From the NCBI GenBank assembly GCA_025506515.1, contig CM046452.1, positions 73,629,115 to 73,693,114 on the forward strand: a stretch of 64,000 nucleotides of DNA, written 5' to 3'. Positions within the stretch are counted from its first letter, which is position 1. The number at the start of each line of letters is the position of its first letter. The stretch comes from Flaveria trinervia (taxonomy: Eukaryota > Streptophyta > Magnoliopsida > Asterales > Asteraceae). Under the pieces are notes generated by a model, which was not told the DNA's origin, ran no database searches, and saw only the letters and a program-made list of their open reading frames with translations. The position numbers and the translations under genes are program-made. Shown piece after piece: positions 34,904 through 46,889 of this stretch.

Positions 34904-35181
34904 TCTTCAGCACTTGTGTCTTTAGACGTTGTCTTCAGCACTTGTGTCTTCAGACTTTGTCTTCAGCTCGTGTCTTCAGACTTTGTCTTCAGCACTTGTG
35001 TCTTCAGACTTTGTCTTCAACACTTGTGTCTTCAGACTTTGTCTTCAGCACTTGTGTCTTCATACTTTGTCTTCAGCACTTGTGTCTTCAGACTTTGTCT
35101 TCAGCACTTGTGTCTTCAGACTTTGTCTTCAACACTTGTGTCTTCAGACTTTGTCTTCAGCACTTGTCTTCAGCTGTTGTG
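34904..35181. repeat. 28-bp minisatellite in U3 of E1, ten units
   Basis: Each unit has TCTTCAGCACTTGTG plus TCTTCAGACTTTG. Starts at 34904, 34932, 34960, 34986, 35014, 35042, 35070, 35098, 35126 and 35154; the third unit is 26 bp. The truncated E1 5' LTR has five full units and part of a sixth (56644-56798). Confidence 0.9.
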
Positions 35182-35289
35182 GACTTCAGCAGTTGTTGTG
35201 ACGTCTGTGGGACTTAAGGTTTTTTTGATCTGGCTCATTGGTTCTTTTGGTCCAACAAACTCCCCCTGAACCAATGCAGCCAAAACCTT

Positions 35290-36694
35290 AACTTTATTGA
35301 GATCCCACTTATTGTTGGCGATAAGATTGGTCTTTTCCCTTCTTGATCAGCTAAGAAGATGACCCATTAAGCACTGGCCTGGGAATAGATTTCTGAAATT
35401 TGGTTGGCATAGTATGGATAAGAGCCCTGACTTTGGGGAACTGGACACAGGGTTGTGGTCCTATCCATGAAATCTACTTCCCATGTATAAGCCTGTAGGA
35501 TTCTCTGGTGTATGCTCTGAGAAACATAATTTGTTCTTCCATGGTAAGATTTTCAGCTCCACCATCAAACAGTCCTTCACGCCCATACAGCTCTGAAATG
35601 TACTTAGCCTGTTTGCCATTTTTGAGCTCAACTGTTGTAATCTGTCTGTATGCAAACTCATCTGGGTGAGTACCTTCAAGTAACAGACTGAGCTCATTTT
35701 GTTTGAAGTTCTCAAGCCTCTTGTAGACTAACCCCTTTTTAATTACTCTGTTCTCTAACATCTTTTGGGGTGGCTATTTAGTTTCATAGGCCTTCTTGAA
35801 ATCTTCGACAATTTCCCAGGGTGATACTACAAGGACCACTGTGATCTCTTCATCTACGATCCTTTTTACTTGGCCCTTGTATCTTGAAGGAATGTCTTTC
35901 TTCACAATTCTGTGAGCCACCCTAGGATCAGGCCATATTCTCACCTTTTCCTTTTGATATTGAAATGTGTTAGCAAGGGTGTACAATCTCAGAGCTTCTT
36001 TCTTCATACTGATTATTGATGAAGAAGCAGCATACGTTTTGTCTATGCTTTTCAGCATCTCATCATCATGAAGCTTTTCAATTATGGCCATTATGAACCG
36101 AGGATATAATATCCAACGGTTAGCAAGTTATTTTTGGGCCATATCCTTGAGCTCTAAAAAGAGTATTTCAGAAAAATTTAAAGGTTGTTTCTCAAGGATG
36201 GAGTACATTACCTGTTGCCACCTTATGGACATTTGATCCCATGATGAAGTCTTGGGGGCAAGGCAGACATTTACCATGTGAAAGATGAGACGTTTGGCAT
36301 CCTGGAAATGTTTCTTCAATATGGTAGATGCACTCAGGTTACCCTGGTATCCATGGTGGGCAAATGATTGATCTATTGTGCCCTTTGGATAACCAGTTAG
36401 GAAAGTGGCATCATCCAGATTGAGGGTTTGGCGAAGAATGTCTGGAGTAATGACCACTTTTTGACGATTGACAAACGATTGAAGAGACTCTGTGTCATTC
36501 TCCTCAGAGACAATAGTGACGTTTGTCCAGAATTGGTTAAGAGATTCGGCATATATGGTGGGATTTAACAGAAAAGCCGTTTTGTAAGGTCACTGAACCA
36601 TTAAATCAATGGCGTTATGAAACTTGGTCTAGTATGGTGATTTTGTGAGATGTGCGACACAGTTGTGTCGTGGTTTTAGTTGCATGGTCGCCAT
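35290..36694 (-). pseudogene. E1 ORF3 (post-pol ORF), internally deleted
   Basis: The start at 36694 (MATMQLKPRHNC) matches the ORF3 start in the other two copies. Segments visible: VVITPDILRQTLNLDDATF, HMVNVCLAPKTSSWDQMS, FSEILFLELKDMAQK, then after FIMAII an abrupt jump to EKLHDDEMLKSIDK, and finally IPSRYKGQVKRIVDEE and VVSPWEIVEDFKKA. Compared with E2 and E3, about 2 kb encoding a Pro/Ser/Glu-rich middle is missing at about 36080. TAG replaces an expected Trp codon near 36625, and small frameshifts are present. Function unknown; see the E3 copy for the fullest version. Confidence 0.75.
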
Positions 36695-36849
36695 TGATGA
36701 AGAGAGGTTACAGAGTTTTTGAACGTTAGGTTTGAGAAGAGAAGACAGGAAAAACTCTGAAGGTGGGATAAGGAATTTAAAGGGTAGGGTTAGGCAACGA
36801 CTGAAGGTTTTGACGTGGTTAACTTTCAGAGGTTTGGAATGACTGACCG

Positions 36850-37180
36850 TATTGGTGTGATCAGCAGTTGTTATAAAACAACTGAAGACTTGGTTTTAAC
36901 CGTCAGACGTTGAAATAGCTGAAGTCTCAGATTTAGTCATCAGTAGTTATAAAACTACTGAAGACAGTTTTGACTTCAGGTGATGAAACAACCGAGGACT
37001 TGGTATAGTCATCAGTAGTTGGGAAACTACTGAAGACTTTGGTTTTACCATCAGTTGTTGTAAACAACTGAAGACTTGGTGTTAGTCATCAGTAGTTGTG
37101 AAAATACTGAAGACATGGTTTTGCTTCAGTTGTTTAGAAAGAAACAGCAGTTGGGAAACTACTGAAGAGAAAAAGGCTCA
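36850..37180. repeat. Hairpin-forming tandem array between pol and ORF3 of E1
   Basis: Degenerate units of about 40-45 bp, each built of CAGTAGTT, a 2-5 base loop, AACTACTGAAGAC, then a GGTTTT-like spacer. Variants use CAGTTGTT/AACAACTGAAG, keeping pairing. Non-coding on both strands. Confidence 0.75.
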
Positions 37181-37502
37181 TCAGTAGTTGTCGTCAATTC
37201 ATTGCTTTTCAGCTGTTTCATACTATCCTCAACACGTACTCATCAGACGTTTTCATCTGTTTTCAGATGTTTCATAGGATATCGGTACGTATTTGTATTT
37301 CTGACAATAGTAGTTGTAGCTACATCAGCTGTTGTAACTACATCAATTGTTTTATCAAATAAAGTACTTGAGTACTGAGAAGTTAAGCTCTAGTAGTTAA
37401 AGAAAACTTCCTGAGGGAAAATAACTTCAGTACTTATATATATGACAATAATAAACTAATGATCATCAGTACTTGGAAGCTGAGATCATCAGTAGTTGTC
37501 AC

Positions 37503-40500
37503 TTATTCTAGCTGCAACATACCAAGCCTTAACACTAGGTTTTGGAAAGTTGTGCTATCCAAGGGCTTAGTGAAAATGTCTGCAAGCTCATCAGCACTAG
37601 GAACAAATTTTGGATCAATCAGACCTTTTTCAAAACAATCTCTAATAAAATGGTGTCTGATTTCAATATGTTTAGTCCTAGAGTGCTGGACAGGATTCTT
37701 GACAATACAAAGAGCTGAAGAGCTGTCCATTAACAATGGGGTCTTAGTCTCTGTTATGCCATAATCCAATAATTGGTTTTGAAGCCAGAGTACCTGAGAT
37801 GTACAGCTTGCAGCAGCAATGTACTCTGCTTCAGCAGTTGATGTAGCAACTGAGGTCTGCTTCTTACTCTGCCAAGAAAACAAGCAGTTGTCTAAGAATT
37901 GGCATCCTCCAGAAGTGGACTTTCTTGTCAACTTACACCCTACATAGTCACTGTCAGAAAAAGCAACTAATTTACCAGAATGTCTAGTAGAATACCATAA
38001 ACCTAGAGATGGAGTGCCTTGCAGATATCTAAAGATCCTCTTGACTGCAATCAAATGAGACTCCTTAGGTGCAGCCTGAAATCTAGCACAAACACATGTA
38101 GCAAACATAATATCTGGTCTAGAAGCTGTTAAGTACATCAAGGACCCAATCATACATCTGTAAAGTGTTTCATCAACCACTTTACCTTTCTGATCTGTAT
38201 CCAGTTGTGTGGTGTTGCACATGGGAGTAGAACAAGGCTTACACTTTTGTAAATCAAACTTTTCCAAAAGATCTTTTATGTATTTGGACTGATGAATGAA
38301 AATTCCATCAGCCTTTTGTTTGATTTGCAAACCTAGAAAGAACTGTAATTCTCCCATGGCACTCATTTCAAACTTCTGTTGCATCAACTTTGTAAAGGCA
38401 TCACACAACTGTGGATCAGAGGATGCAAAAATAATATCATCTACATAAATTTGAACAAGTAGATTATGCTGCCCAGCTTTCTTAATGAATAAAGTCTTAT
38501 CTATGGAGCCTCTAGTGAAATTATTTTCCAGAAGAAAGTTTGATAATGTCTCATACCAGGCTCTAGGAGCTTGTTTCAACCCATAGAGAGCCTTATCAAG
38601 CTTATACACCCAATTAGGATGTTTATTGTCCTCAAAACCTGGTGGTTGACATACATAAACCTCTTCTTTAATTTTCCATACAAAAATGCACTTTTGACAT
38701 CCATTTGAAAAACTTTAAGGTTGTGATAAGCAGCATAAGCTAAAAACAATCGAATTGCTTCCAGTCTGGCTACAGGGGCAAAGGTTTCACTATAATCAAT
38801 ACCTTCCTCTTGTGAAAACCCTTGTACAACAGTCTGGCCTTGTTCTTAACAATAAGCCCATTTTCATCAGTTTTGTTCCTAAACACCCATTTAGTGCCTA
38901 TTGCACACTTACCTGGAGGTAGAGGAACCAGTTCCCACACTTGCTGTTTCTTGAACTGAAGAAGCTCAAGCTGCATGTCTTCAACCCATCCATTGTCCTT
39001 AAAGCAATGTGATAGTTCTTTGGCTCTTGCTAACTAATAAAGAGAGCATAGAAGCAGAAATTTGACAATTGACTTCTTGTTGAAACGTCAACATTGATAT
39101 CACCAATGATTTGAGACATAGGGTGATTCTTCAGATCTTGGTACACAATAAGATCTGTGCAAGTGTTTGTAGCAGGCTCAGCAGCAACAGATGGTGATGG
39201 TGAAGCATTTCCTTGAAACCAATTAGTAGATGGTAATTCAAAGGAAGTTGAAGTTGTAGAAATCTCATCAGCATTTGTTGTGGATTGTGCTACTGAAGCT
39301 ACAGGAACATCAGGTCTAGCTGAATCAGTAGTTGATCACTAAACTTGAAAAGGTGATTACTGATAGCATCATCATCATCAGTAACACCAGATGGATGACT
39401 AGCTACAGAAGATGATGGATTCATATGATCTGCAACAGCAGGTGGTGATAAGGAACATATGCAGAATGTCCAGATCAAACAACTCCACAGGGTTTTGTGG
39501 AATTGTATCCTTAGGGGATTCATTGAACTTCACATCAAGGTTTCTTCAACTATCTTTGTCCGACAGTTGAATACTCTAAACCCTTGCAAGTGGATGAATA
39601 CCCAACAAAATACCCTGCATCCACCTTAGAATCAAACTTTTGAGTTGATCCTTTGTTGAGAATGTAACAGGGACACCCAAATGCTCTAAAGATGAAATCA
39701 AAGGGGCTAAATGATGTAAAACTTCATAAGGATTTTCATCACCTCTTGATTTACTAAGGCTCTATTCTGTACATAGCAGGCTGTATTGACAGCTTCAGCC
39801 CAAAAGGTCAGTGGCAGGACCAGAATCACCAACATGGACCTTGCAGCTTCAATGAGGGTCCTGTTCTTTCTCTCCACTACTCCATTTTGCTCTGGAGTCC
39901 TTGGGATCTAACTGCCTCTTGATTCCCTTTGACAAGTAAAACTCATCAATAGTGTGGTTTCTGAATTCATATCATTGTCACTCCTCACACACTTAACTGT
40001 AGGGAACTGCTTCTCAACGGGTAACACAAAGTTCATAATGGATGAGCAGCCTCACCTTTGAATGCAAGAAGAAATCCATACATATCTACAGTAATCATCC
40101 CAAACTACCAGACAGTATTTCTTCTTTGCCATACTCATTACCTCACAGGACCAAAAAGATCCATGTGCAGTAGTTGTAAGCAGACATTAGACTTGGATTC
40201 TTCTATGGTGGGAATGAAACTTTATGTTGTTCCCTTTTAAGCATGCAGTGCATTTCATCACAATTGAACTCCTTTATTGGAAGACTCTCACTAAACTCTT
40301 GTGGATCAGCGATTTATGTTTTTGATTAACATGACCCAGCCTTCTATGCCACAGTTTAGATTCTTAGAGAGAGGCCTTGGAGAACAAGCATGGACGGCCT
40401 CTTAACTCAATTTTCTTTGACAGATCCAAGGCATATACTCTTCATCCTTTGGGCCTTCAGGAGAGTATTATCACCAGTACTTTGTCAATCAGGCTCAGAA

Positions 40501-40790
40501 CCTTGGAAGACAGAATCCTACAGTTCTGGCTTGTGAAAAGAGCAACATGTCCTTTGTCACACATCTGACTGACACTCAACAGATTGTATTTGAGATTCTC
40601 CACATGGTGACATCATCAAATCTAATATCTCCATTAGACACAAATCCCTTTCCAATGATGTAACCTTTAGCATCATTTCCAAATGAGACAAATCCTTCTT
40701 TCCCTGAGAGTAATCATGAAGAAGAGAGCTGCTCCCAGTCATGTGCATGGATCCTCCACTGTCCACATACCGATGCTTCTTTGGCATGCT
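37503..40790 (-). pseudogene. E1 copia pol (protease, integrase, RT, RNase H)
   Basis: The order on - is protease motif YVDSGGSMHMTG (about 40765), a strongly frameshifted integrase (to about 39000), the RT N-terminal part ELVPLPPGKCAIGTKWVFRN (about 38900), and then an uninterrupted 368-codon frame at 38609-37503. That frame has YVDDIIFASSD (RT catalytic Asp pair), GLQIKQKADGIFIHQSKY, SDSDYVGCKLTRKSTSG, AEAEYIAAASCTSQ (RNase H acids), KHIEIRHHFIRD and ADIFTKPLDS before the stop. The upstream breaks make the polyprotein non-functional as read, although its RT/RNase H part looks intact. Confidence 0.85.
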
Positions 40791-40816
40791 GAAGAACCCT
40801 GCACAATCATAAGAAA

Positions 40817-41802
40817 CTAGTTAGCTTTGGAGACCCAAACCTTTTGGGTTTGGACTGACTTTATCAACAGATTTAACCATAGCTGGTTTCTCATGATTAA
40901 CAGCTGATGAAGATGAGATGGTGCTGAAATAGATTTGGACCTGGAATTCCTCTCTAGTGGTTTGGTCACAGTGGCTTCAAGTTGGTTAACTCTCCCCAAC
41001 AGATGCTGAACCATCATAACAAGCTGTGTCTGATTTGAAGCTCGAGCTTTCAGTTCATTTGACACTCCAGAGCTTGTTTTTGATGAGTTCCTGTGACCCA
41101 CCATTTCCTCCTTCTTAGATTTCACAGACTTAGTCTTATGTTATATCAGAGGAACAATATCAGCTATCTTCTGATAAACCGTATCCTTCTTAGTGGATTT
41201 GGGTAAGGCCTTGGGTTTATCAGGTTGAGATGATTGTGGTACAAACTTGGTCTCAACTCAGTTTCATTTTATTTATTTCTAGTTAATGAGCTCATCCCTT
41301 TGGAGCTTTAAACCCTTTTTGTACCAACATTCATCAGATAGATGATTGAATTTACCACAATTTCACATAGTTTATTCTTCTTCATCTTGGACATCTTTAC
41401 TGCTGAAGTGGAAACTACTGAAGGTGTGATCTTCAGTACTTTCCTCCTATCAGTACTAGGTACTAAAGGATTTGTACAGTTGAAAACTGGTAATTCAAAT
41501 GTTTTCCATCCGTCCTAATAGACTGTTTGTTGGATTCCTCAGCAGTTGTTAGTCCTTGTATTTCACTGATTTGAAATGCTTTTCAGATGTTGGGTCTCTT
41601 TCAGTACTTGGGGTACATTGAGGAACAACATCTGAAGTACTCAGAGTCTTCTATGAGTCTCAGTAGTTAGACCATCAGTCAATTTATTTGTTGAGATCTT
41701 AACACTGGTTTCATTCCTGATCTTAATATTATCATGGAGAATGACTCTCACGATAATGTGGTTTGGAGATTGCTTTCACTTTCAGACTTAACTATGGAGT
41801 TA
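40817..41802 (-). pseudogene. E1 gag, C-terminal part (left of the E2 insertion)
   Basis: Continues the gag frame interrupted at 54020. Contains a basic, Lys/Ser-rich region, a degenerate second zinc knuckle near 41370 (LCEI..), and a Gln/Leu heptad-like segment (TQLVMMVQHLLGRVNQLE) near 41010. Several small frameshifts. Junction sequence agrees with the uninterrupted gag of E2 at about 51130. Confidence 0.7.
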
Positions 41803-42622
41803 TGTTAGGATCAGTGATCTATGTTTGTTGATTAAGAGTATAGCACGGAATTCTAACAATGAATTAGCCCATTCACAAGACAAAGAGATACTCAATGTAG
41901 AACAAAACGGTATAGATAGAGAGAATTCTACAGATATATTTCATTGCATTTCGCTTTCGTGGTAACGAATGTCACAATTACAATTAGGTCAACACCTCTT
42001 ATATAAGAGATGTGACGTCTGCTGATCACTTGATAGTGACATCTAACAGAATTTATCACAAACTACTGATAGTTTAACACAACTACTGAAATGTCAAACA
42101 GCTGACATCTTCTTACAAAAATGCTAAGTTTTACCTATTATTACAACTACTGAAAAGAAACTACTGAAACTATAACAACTGAAGAATACTCTTAAGTTGT
42201 TTTATAATACTAAAACAAATAAAACTACTGAAAGGTAAACCATCATAACAACTGAAGAATGCTTCTTCAGCTGGTGTAACAACTCTATGGCTTCAGTACT
42301 TGTACTTGAGCTTCAGCTATTGTTATCAGCTGATGTCTTCAGTCTTTATACTTCAGCTGTTGTACTTCAGTACTTTCAATCTTCAGCTGTTGGTCTTCAG
42401 CACTTTAGAACTTCAGCTGTTGTACTTCAGTACTTTCAATCTTCAGCTGTTAGTCTTCAGCACTTTAGAACTTCAGCTGTTGTACTTTAATACTTTCATC
42501 TTCAGCTGTTGCAGTCTTCAGACTTTGTTAAACGGCTGATCAAGTCTTCAGCAGTGTGTTTTGTGATTCTGTAGGACTTAGAGGTTTTTTTGATCAGCTC
42601 ATTGGTTCTTTTTGGTCCAACA
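41803..42622 (-). repeat. E2 3' LTR (820 bp)
   Basis: Contains a TATA-like CTTATATAAGAG near 41998-42010 and a 60-bp U3 repeat (about 42350-42500). Differs from the 5' LTR by one deletion of roughly 45 bp, absent here, and by many single-base gaps. The polypurine tract complement CCTCCCCCTGAACC follows. Confidence 0.88.
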
Positions 42623-42689
42623 CCTCCCCCTGAACCAATACAGCCAAAACCTCTAAACTTATTAGAGTTGTCCCACTTATTATGGCAGA

Positions 42690-45600
42690 AATGTTGGTCT
42701 TTTTGTCTTCTAGATCAGCTCAGAGCGCCCCCTTTTAAGCACCGGCCAGGGAAGAAGTCTTAAAAATTTGTTTGGGCAAGTATGAATGGGAACTCTGTTT
42801 TGGTGAATTGGACACAGAGTTGTTACCCCATTCATGAGATCTATTTCCCCATGATGAGTCTGTACGACTCTCTTGTGTATGCCTCAAGGAAGGTGATTTG
42901 TTCCTCCATGGTTAGCTCTTCAGCACCTCCTTCAAACAATGATTCAGGGCCATAATACTCAGACAGGTATTTGGCCTGTTTCCCATTCTTTAGCTCCATA
43001 GTGTTATTATTCTATAAGCAAACTCATCCGGGTGATTACCCTCTAGGAACAACTGGAGCTCATTTTTCCTGACTTCCTCAAGCCTCTTGTAAACTAACCC
43101 CTTTTTCACTATTTGTTTTTCCAGCATCTTCTGAGGGTTAGATTAGCTTTATAGCTTTCTTGAAGTCCTCTAGATTTCCCAGGTGAAACTACAAAGACCA
43201 GAGAGATCACTTCATCTACGATCTTTTTCGCTCCTGGCCAATGTATCTCTGAGTATGTTTTTCTTATAAATTCTGTGAGGACACCCTGGATCAGGCCAAA
43301 TCCTCACTCTTTCCTTTTGATATTGAAAGTGTGTGCTTGAGAGTGTTAAAGACTGAGGGCTGTTTCCTTCATATTTAGATAGAAAGATGTGGCGCATAAG
43401 CTTTGTCAACTCTCTTCAGCAATTCATTTATCATGCTGTTATGAAGCTCTTCTTCTTCTAGCTTCACTTTAACCATTTGTCTTTGGAATTCAGAGTAATT
43501 GCTGAGGAGTGACTTGGTGCCTTAGGCAACTGAATCACAGCGGAGTGGCAGCCTATCTTCATCATCTTCTTCATCATTTTCTAGCCTCAATAACCCTTCT
43601 CTTCTTCTTCAAGGGTATATCATCGGCTAAGGGTTTTTTTGAGGTTAAGGGAGTTGGTTTGGTGGGTTGTTGTTTTGGGTGGTTTTGGTGTGGGAATGTT
43701 GACAGGCTGTTCTAGCATTTTTGAGGTGAGTGTTGCTTTTGATTACGTTGGCTAGCTCAGTCCTGCTCCCAGCACCCGCTTCATTCAAAGCTTCAATAAC
43801 ATGTCCCTTAGTATAGCTTCAGACGAACAGATCTTGGTGGTGATTGCCAAGATACTGTCCCTGGACCCAGCTTTATCTCGATCATTGATCTTCCAAGATA
43901 TTTGCAATAAATCTAATCATGATCTCAAGCCTTTCTCTTCTTAACACTTCATAACTTGCCCATCTATTCTAGATTTCTTAAATCTCTAATCGTTGAATCT
44001 CAGAGTCAAGTTTATCGGTGTCATGGCCTTGCCTAAACAGCTCATCAATGATGTTGTCCATTGATCTGCTGTGTTCGGCATCAGCCTTTTTTATCAGTAG
44101 CTCCAAGGCTTTCTCTTTTTTCCTTTCTTTATCAGTCTCCACATTCAACTCCAACTCTCTTTTCCACTACTATCCCTTCTGTTTCTTTCTCCTTTTCTTT
44201 CTCCTCTGTACTCCTCTTCGTTTTGCTTTCACTGACTTAATCCCCTTTTTAGTTGCATTGGTTGCAAGGGGTTGATTGCCAGAAAGCTGTTTGCCCACAA
44301 CCTCCTCTATCAATGGGTGTATTACTGAGGAAAGCCTCTCATCAATGGATTTGATCACTATGTCAGTGATTATGGGTGTGATGAGAGGGAAGGATTTTGA
44401 AGGATAGCAACTATTTGCTCAGGAGGGTCTGTTCCTGAGAAATAGTGCCAGAAGCAGAGGCAGGTGGCTGAGTTGTTGGGAGTGGCTCAATGTTTGGGAG
44501 ACCTTCAGATGAAGGTGCCATCTGTGAGGTGGTAGAGGCAGATGGTCTTTGTTCCTTAGAAGTTTTGGCAAGCAGCTCTTTGAGTCTGCTCACCTCCTCT
44601 CCAGGATGGTGTTTTGGGCGATTACATCGTAAAAGAAGCCCAGGTCATCATCAGTAGTTACTGAATCACCTGACCTCCTGATAGGATCAGGATGGACATG
44701 CACGGAGTGTAGCTCAGTTGTAGCATGTGCCCCTTGTCTTGGAACTAGGGACTTCCTGCCTCAGGACTTTGTCCTTCATCAGCAGTTGCCTCTGGTAAGG
44801 TCTTAGTAATGGTACCAACTACAACCTGATCATATGCTGAAGCAGGAGAGAAGTGGCAGCCTCACCAGAAGTTCCAATCTCCATTGCTACATTAGGAGAA
44901 GGAAATTGTAACCCCTATGCTGTGGGTTCTCAGCTGCACTTTGGTCCTCCCCCTCAATGGTAGAGTATTCCCAGTTGTAATTGGTATCTGGGGAGGGGCG
45001 TGAGGAGTGCAACTGAGTCAGCACTTGTGCAACAAGTAATGTAGGACTTTGGGGGGCGGTTGCATGTGGTGATTGGGTGGAAGCAGATTGCACCGGGGTG
45101 AATGGTGCGCTTCAATGGTAACCCTCTCAAGGGAGATAGGTTCCAGCAGTGTAGGTTCCCAATGTTGGTTGCAACAGGATCCTGTTGAGAGGATACCTGT
45201 GCGGCTGTGCTGGGTGAGTCAGTGTCACAACTGGGGGGTTAAGACCAGTGTGTGGTTCCTGTGTTTGTGGTACAGGGGCATCCTCAGGGGACTCATCTCC
45301 CTGAGTAGCCTTTTTTGGCTTTTTGGATTTGAGGGTAGTGGGGACTTTGGTTCTGGAGGTTGTGGTTGTGGGTTCCAACTGCGTGGGTTTTCGCAGCCTG
45401 GTAGCCTGTATCAACGTTTGGTCAGAGTTGTGCCTGGAGTATACTTCAGGCAATACAGCCGTGGCAGGGACTCCAAGACCAACAAGTCCCTCAGCTTTTA
45501 GCTGATTCTCTATTATGGCCATAATGAACCAAGGATATAATATCCAGCGGTTAGAAATAGATTTTGAGGCCATGTCCTTAAGTTCCAGAAAAATGATTTC

Positions 45601-46124
45601 AGAGAAGTTTAGGTTCTGTTGCTCAAGGATAGAGAATAATACCTGCTGCCACTTGTAGACATTTGATCCCAAGAGGAAGTCTTAGGAGCCAAACAGACAT
45701 TTACCATGTGAAATATGAGACGTTCAGCATCATGGAAATGTTTCTTCAGTATGGTGGAGGCACTAAGGTTTCCCTGATATCCATGGTGGGCAAAGGATAA
45801 ATCAGTTGTGCCCTTTGGATATCCAGCAGGAAAAGTGGCATCATCCAGGTGTAGGGTTTGACGAAGTATATCGGGAGTGATGACCACTTGGTGGTTGTTG
45901 ACGACCGACCGGAGAGACTCTGTGTTGTTCTCCCCAGTGGTGAGGGTGACGTTCATCCAAAACTGGTTAAGGGATTCGGCATGAAGGATTGGATTGAGAA
46001 GAAAGGCCGTTTTGTAGGGTGACTAGACCATAAGATCAATAGCATTATCGAACTTAGCCCAGAATGGCGATTTGGTGAGGTAAGCTACACAGTTGTGTCG
46101 CGGTTTGAGCTGCATGGTCGCCAT
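42690..46124 (-). pseudogene. E2 ORF3, frameshifted
   Basis: The start is at 46124 (MATMQLKPRHNC on -); the end near 42690 is approximate. Recognisable parts: NQFWMNVTLTTGENNTESLR, VVITPDILRQTLHLDDATF, HMVNVCLAPKTSSWDQMS, NLNFSEIIFLELKDMASK, NQLKAEGLVGLGVPATAVLP, then Thr/Pro/Lys-rich sequence (TRTKVPTTLKSKKPKK), a short heptad segment before PSASTTSQMA, and a very basic run KAKRRGVQRRKKRRKKQK near 44170-44230. The last third (PQSL, RIWPDPG) is badly frameshifted. See the E3 copy for interpretation. Confidence 0.78.
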
Positions 46125-46229
46125 TAATGAGAGAGAAGTTTGGGAGATATGAACGTTAGGTTTGAAGAAGATGAGGCTCTGAAGGATTAGGTCGGGGATA
46201 TTTATAGGGTACGGGTTAGAAAACGACTG

Positions 46230-46600
46230 AAGGGTTTGGTGTTAGTCATCAGTGTTTAAAACGACTGTTGACATGGTATTACCCTTTCAGACGTTGAAAC
46301 AGCTGAAGTCGTGGTTTTAGGCATCAGCAGTAAAACTACCGAAGACCATGGTTTGACTTCAGATGTTTGAAAACAACTGATAACTTGGTATTAGTCATTA
46401 GTAGTTGTGAAACTACTGAAGACATGGTTTTGTCATCAGTTGTTGTAAACAGCTGATGACTTGGTATTAGTCATCAGTAGTGTGAAACTACTGAAGACAT
46501 GGTTTTGTCATCATTTGTTTTAAACAGCTGATGACTTGGTATTAGTCATCAGTAGTTGTGAAAATCTGAAGACATGGTTTTGTCATCAGTTGTTTAGGAT
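46230..46600. repeat. Hairpin-forming tandem array between pol and ORF3 of E2
   Basis: Same design as in E1: CAGTAGTTGTGAAACTACTG and the variant CAGTTGTTGTAAACAGCTG, alternating about every 85 bp with GAAGACATGGTTTTGTCAT and GATGACTTGGTATTAGTCAT. Confidence 0.75.
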
Positions 46601-46889
46601 GGAAACAGCAGTTGTAGAAACAAACTGAAGAGAAAGTTCTCATCAGTAGTTTTCGTCAATTCATAGCCTTTCAGCTGTTTCATACTGTCCTCAACACCTA
46701 CTCATCAGCCTTTTTGCTGTTTCAGTTGTTTCATAGGACATCAGTACTTATCTGTTTGACAACATCAGTAGTTGCAACTAAATCAGTAGTTGTTACTTTA
46801 TCAGTTGTTGTAACAGAAGCAGTACAATATGTTGATATGGTCACTAAGATCATTAGTACTTATTTACTAAGATCATCAGTAGTTATCAC

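Larger units (their letters stand above)
34388..35257 (-). repeat. E1 3' LTR (870 bp)
   Basis: Starts TGACAGGATC and ends GGTCCAACA on + (TG..CA when read on -). A TATA motif lies at about 34601-34610 (CCTTATATAG, CTATATAAGG on -). The part above it is U3 and contains an inverted repeat and a 28-bp minisatellite. The adjoining AACTCCCCCTGAA (35258-35270) is the complement of the polypurine tract. Confidence 0.88.

Noticed and set aside
34904..35181. CRISPR-like array in the E1 LTR
   Set aside because: Direct repeats without unique spacers, in a plant LTR; it is a simple minisatellite.
34883..35269. Open frames on + with repeated Ser-Ser-Asp-Phe-Val-Phe-like units in the E1 LTR
   Set aside because: The 28-bp period and its location in U3, antisense to the element, explain the apparent protein repeat. 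Not a repeat-protein gene.
42287..42539. Repetitive Leu/Phe/Ser frames on + in the E2 3' LTR (and at 53714-53938)
   Set aside because: Translation of the 60-bp U3 minisatellite.
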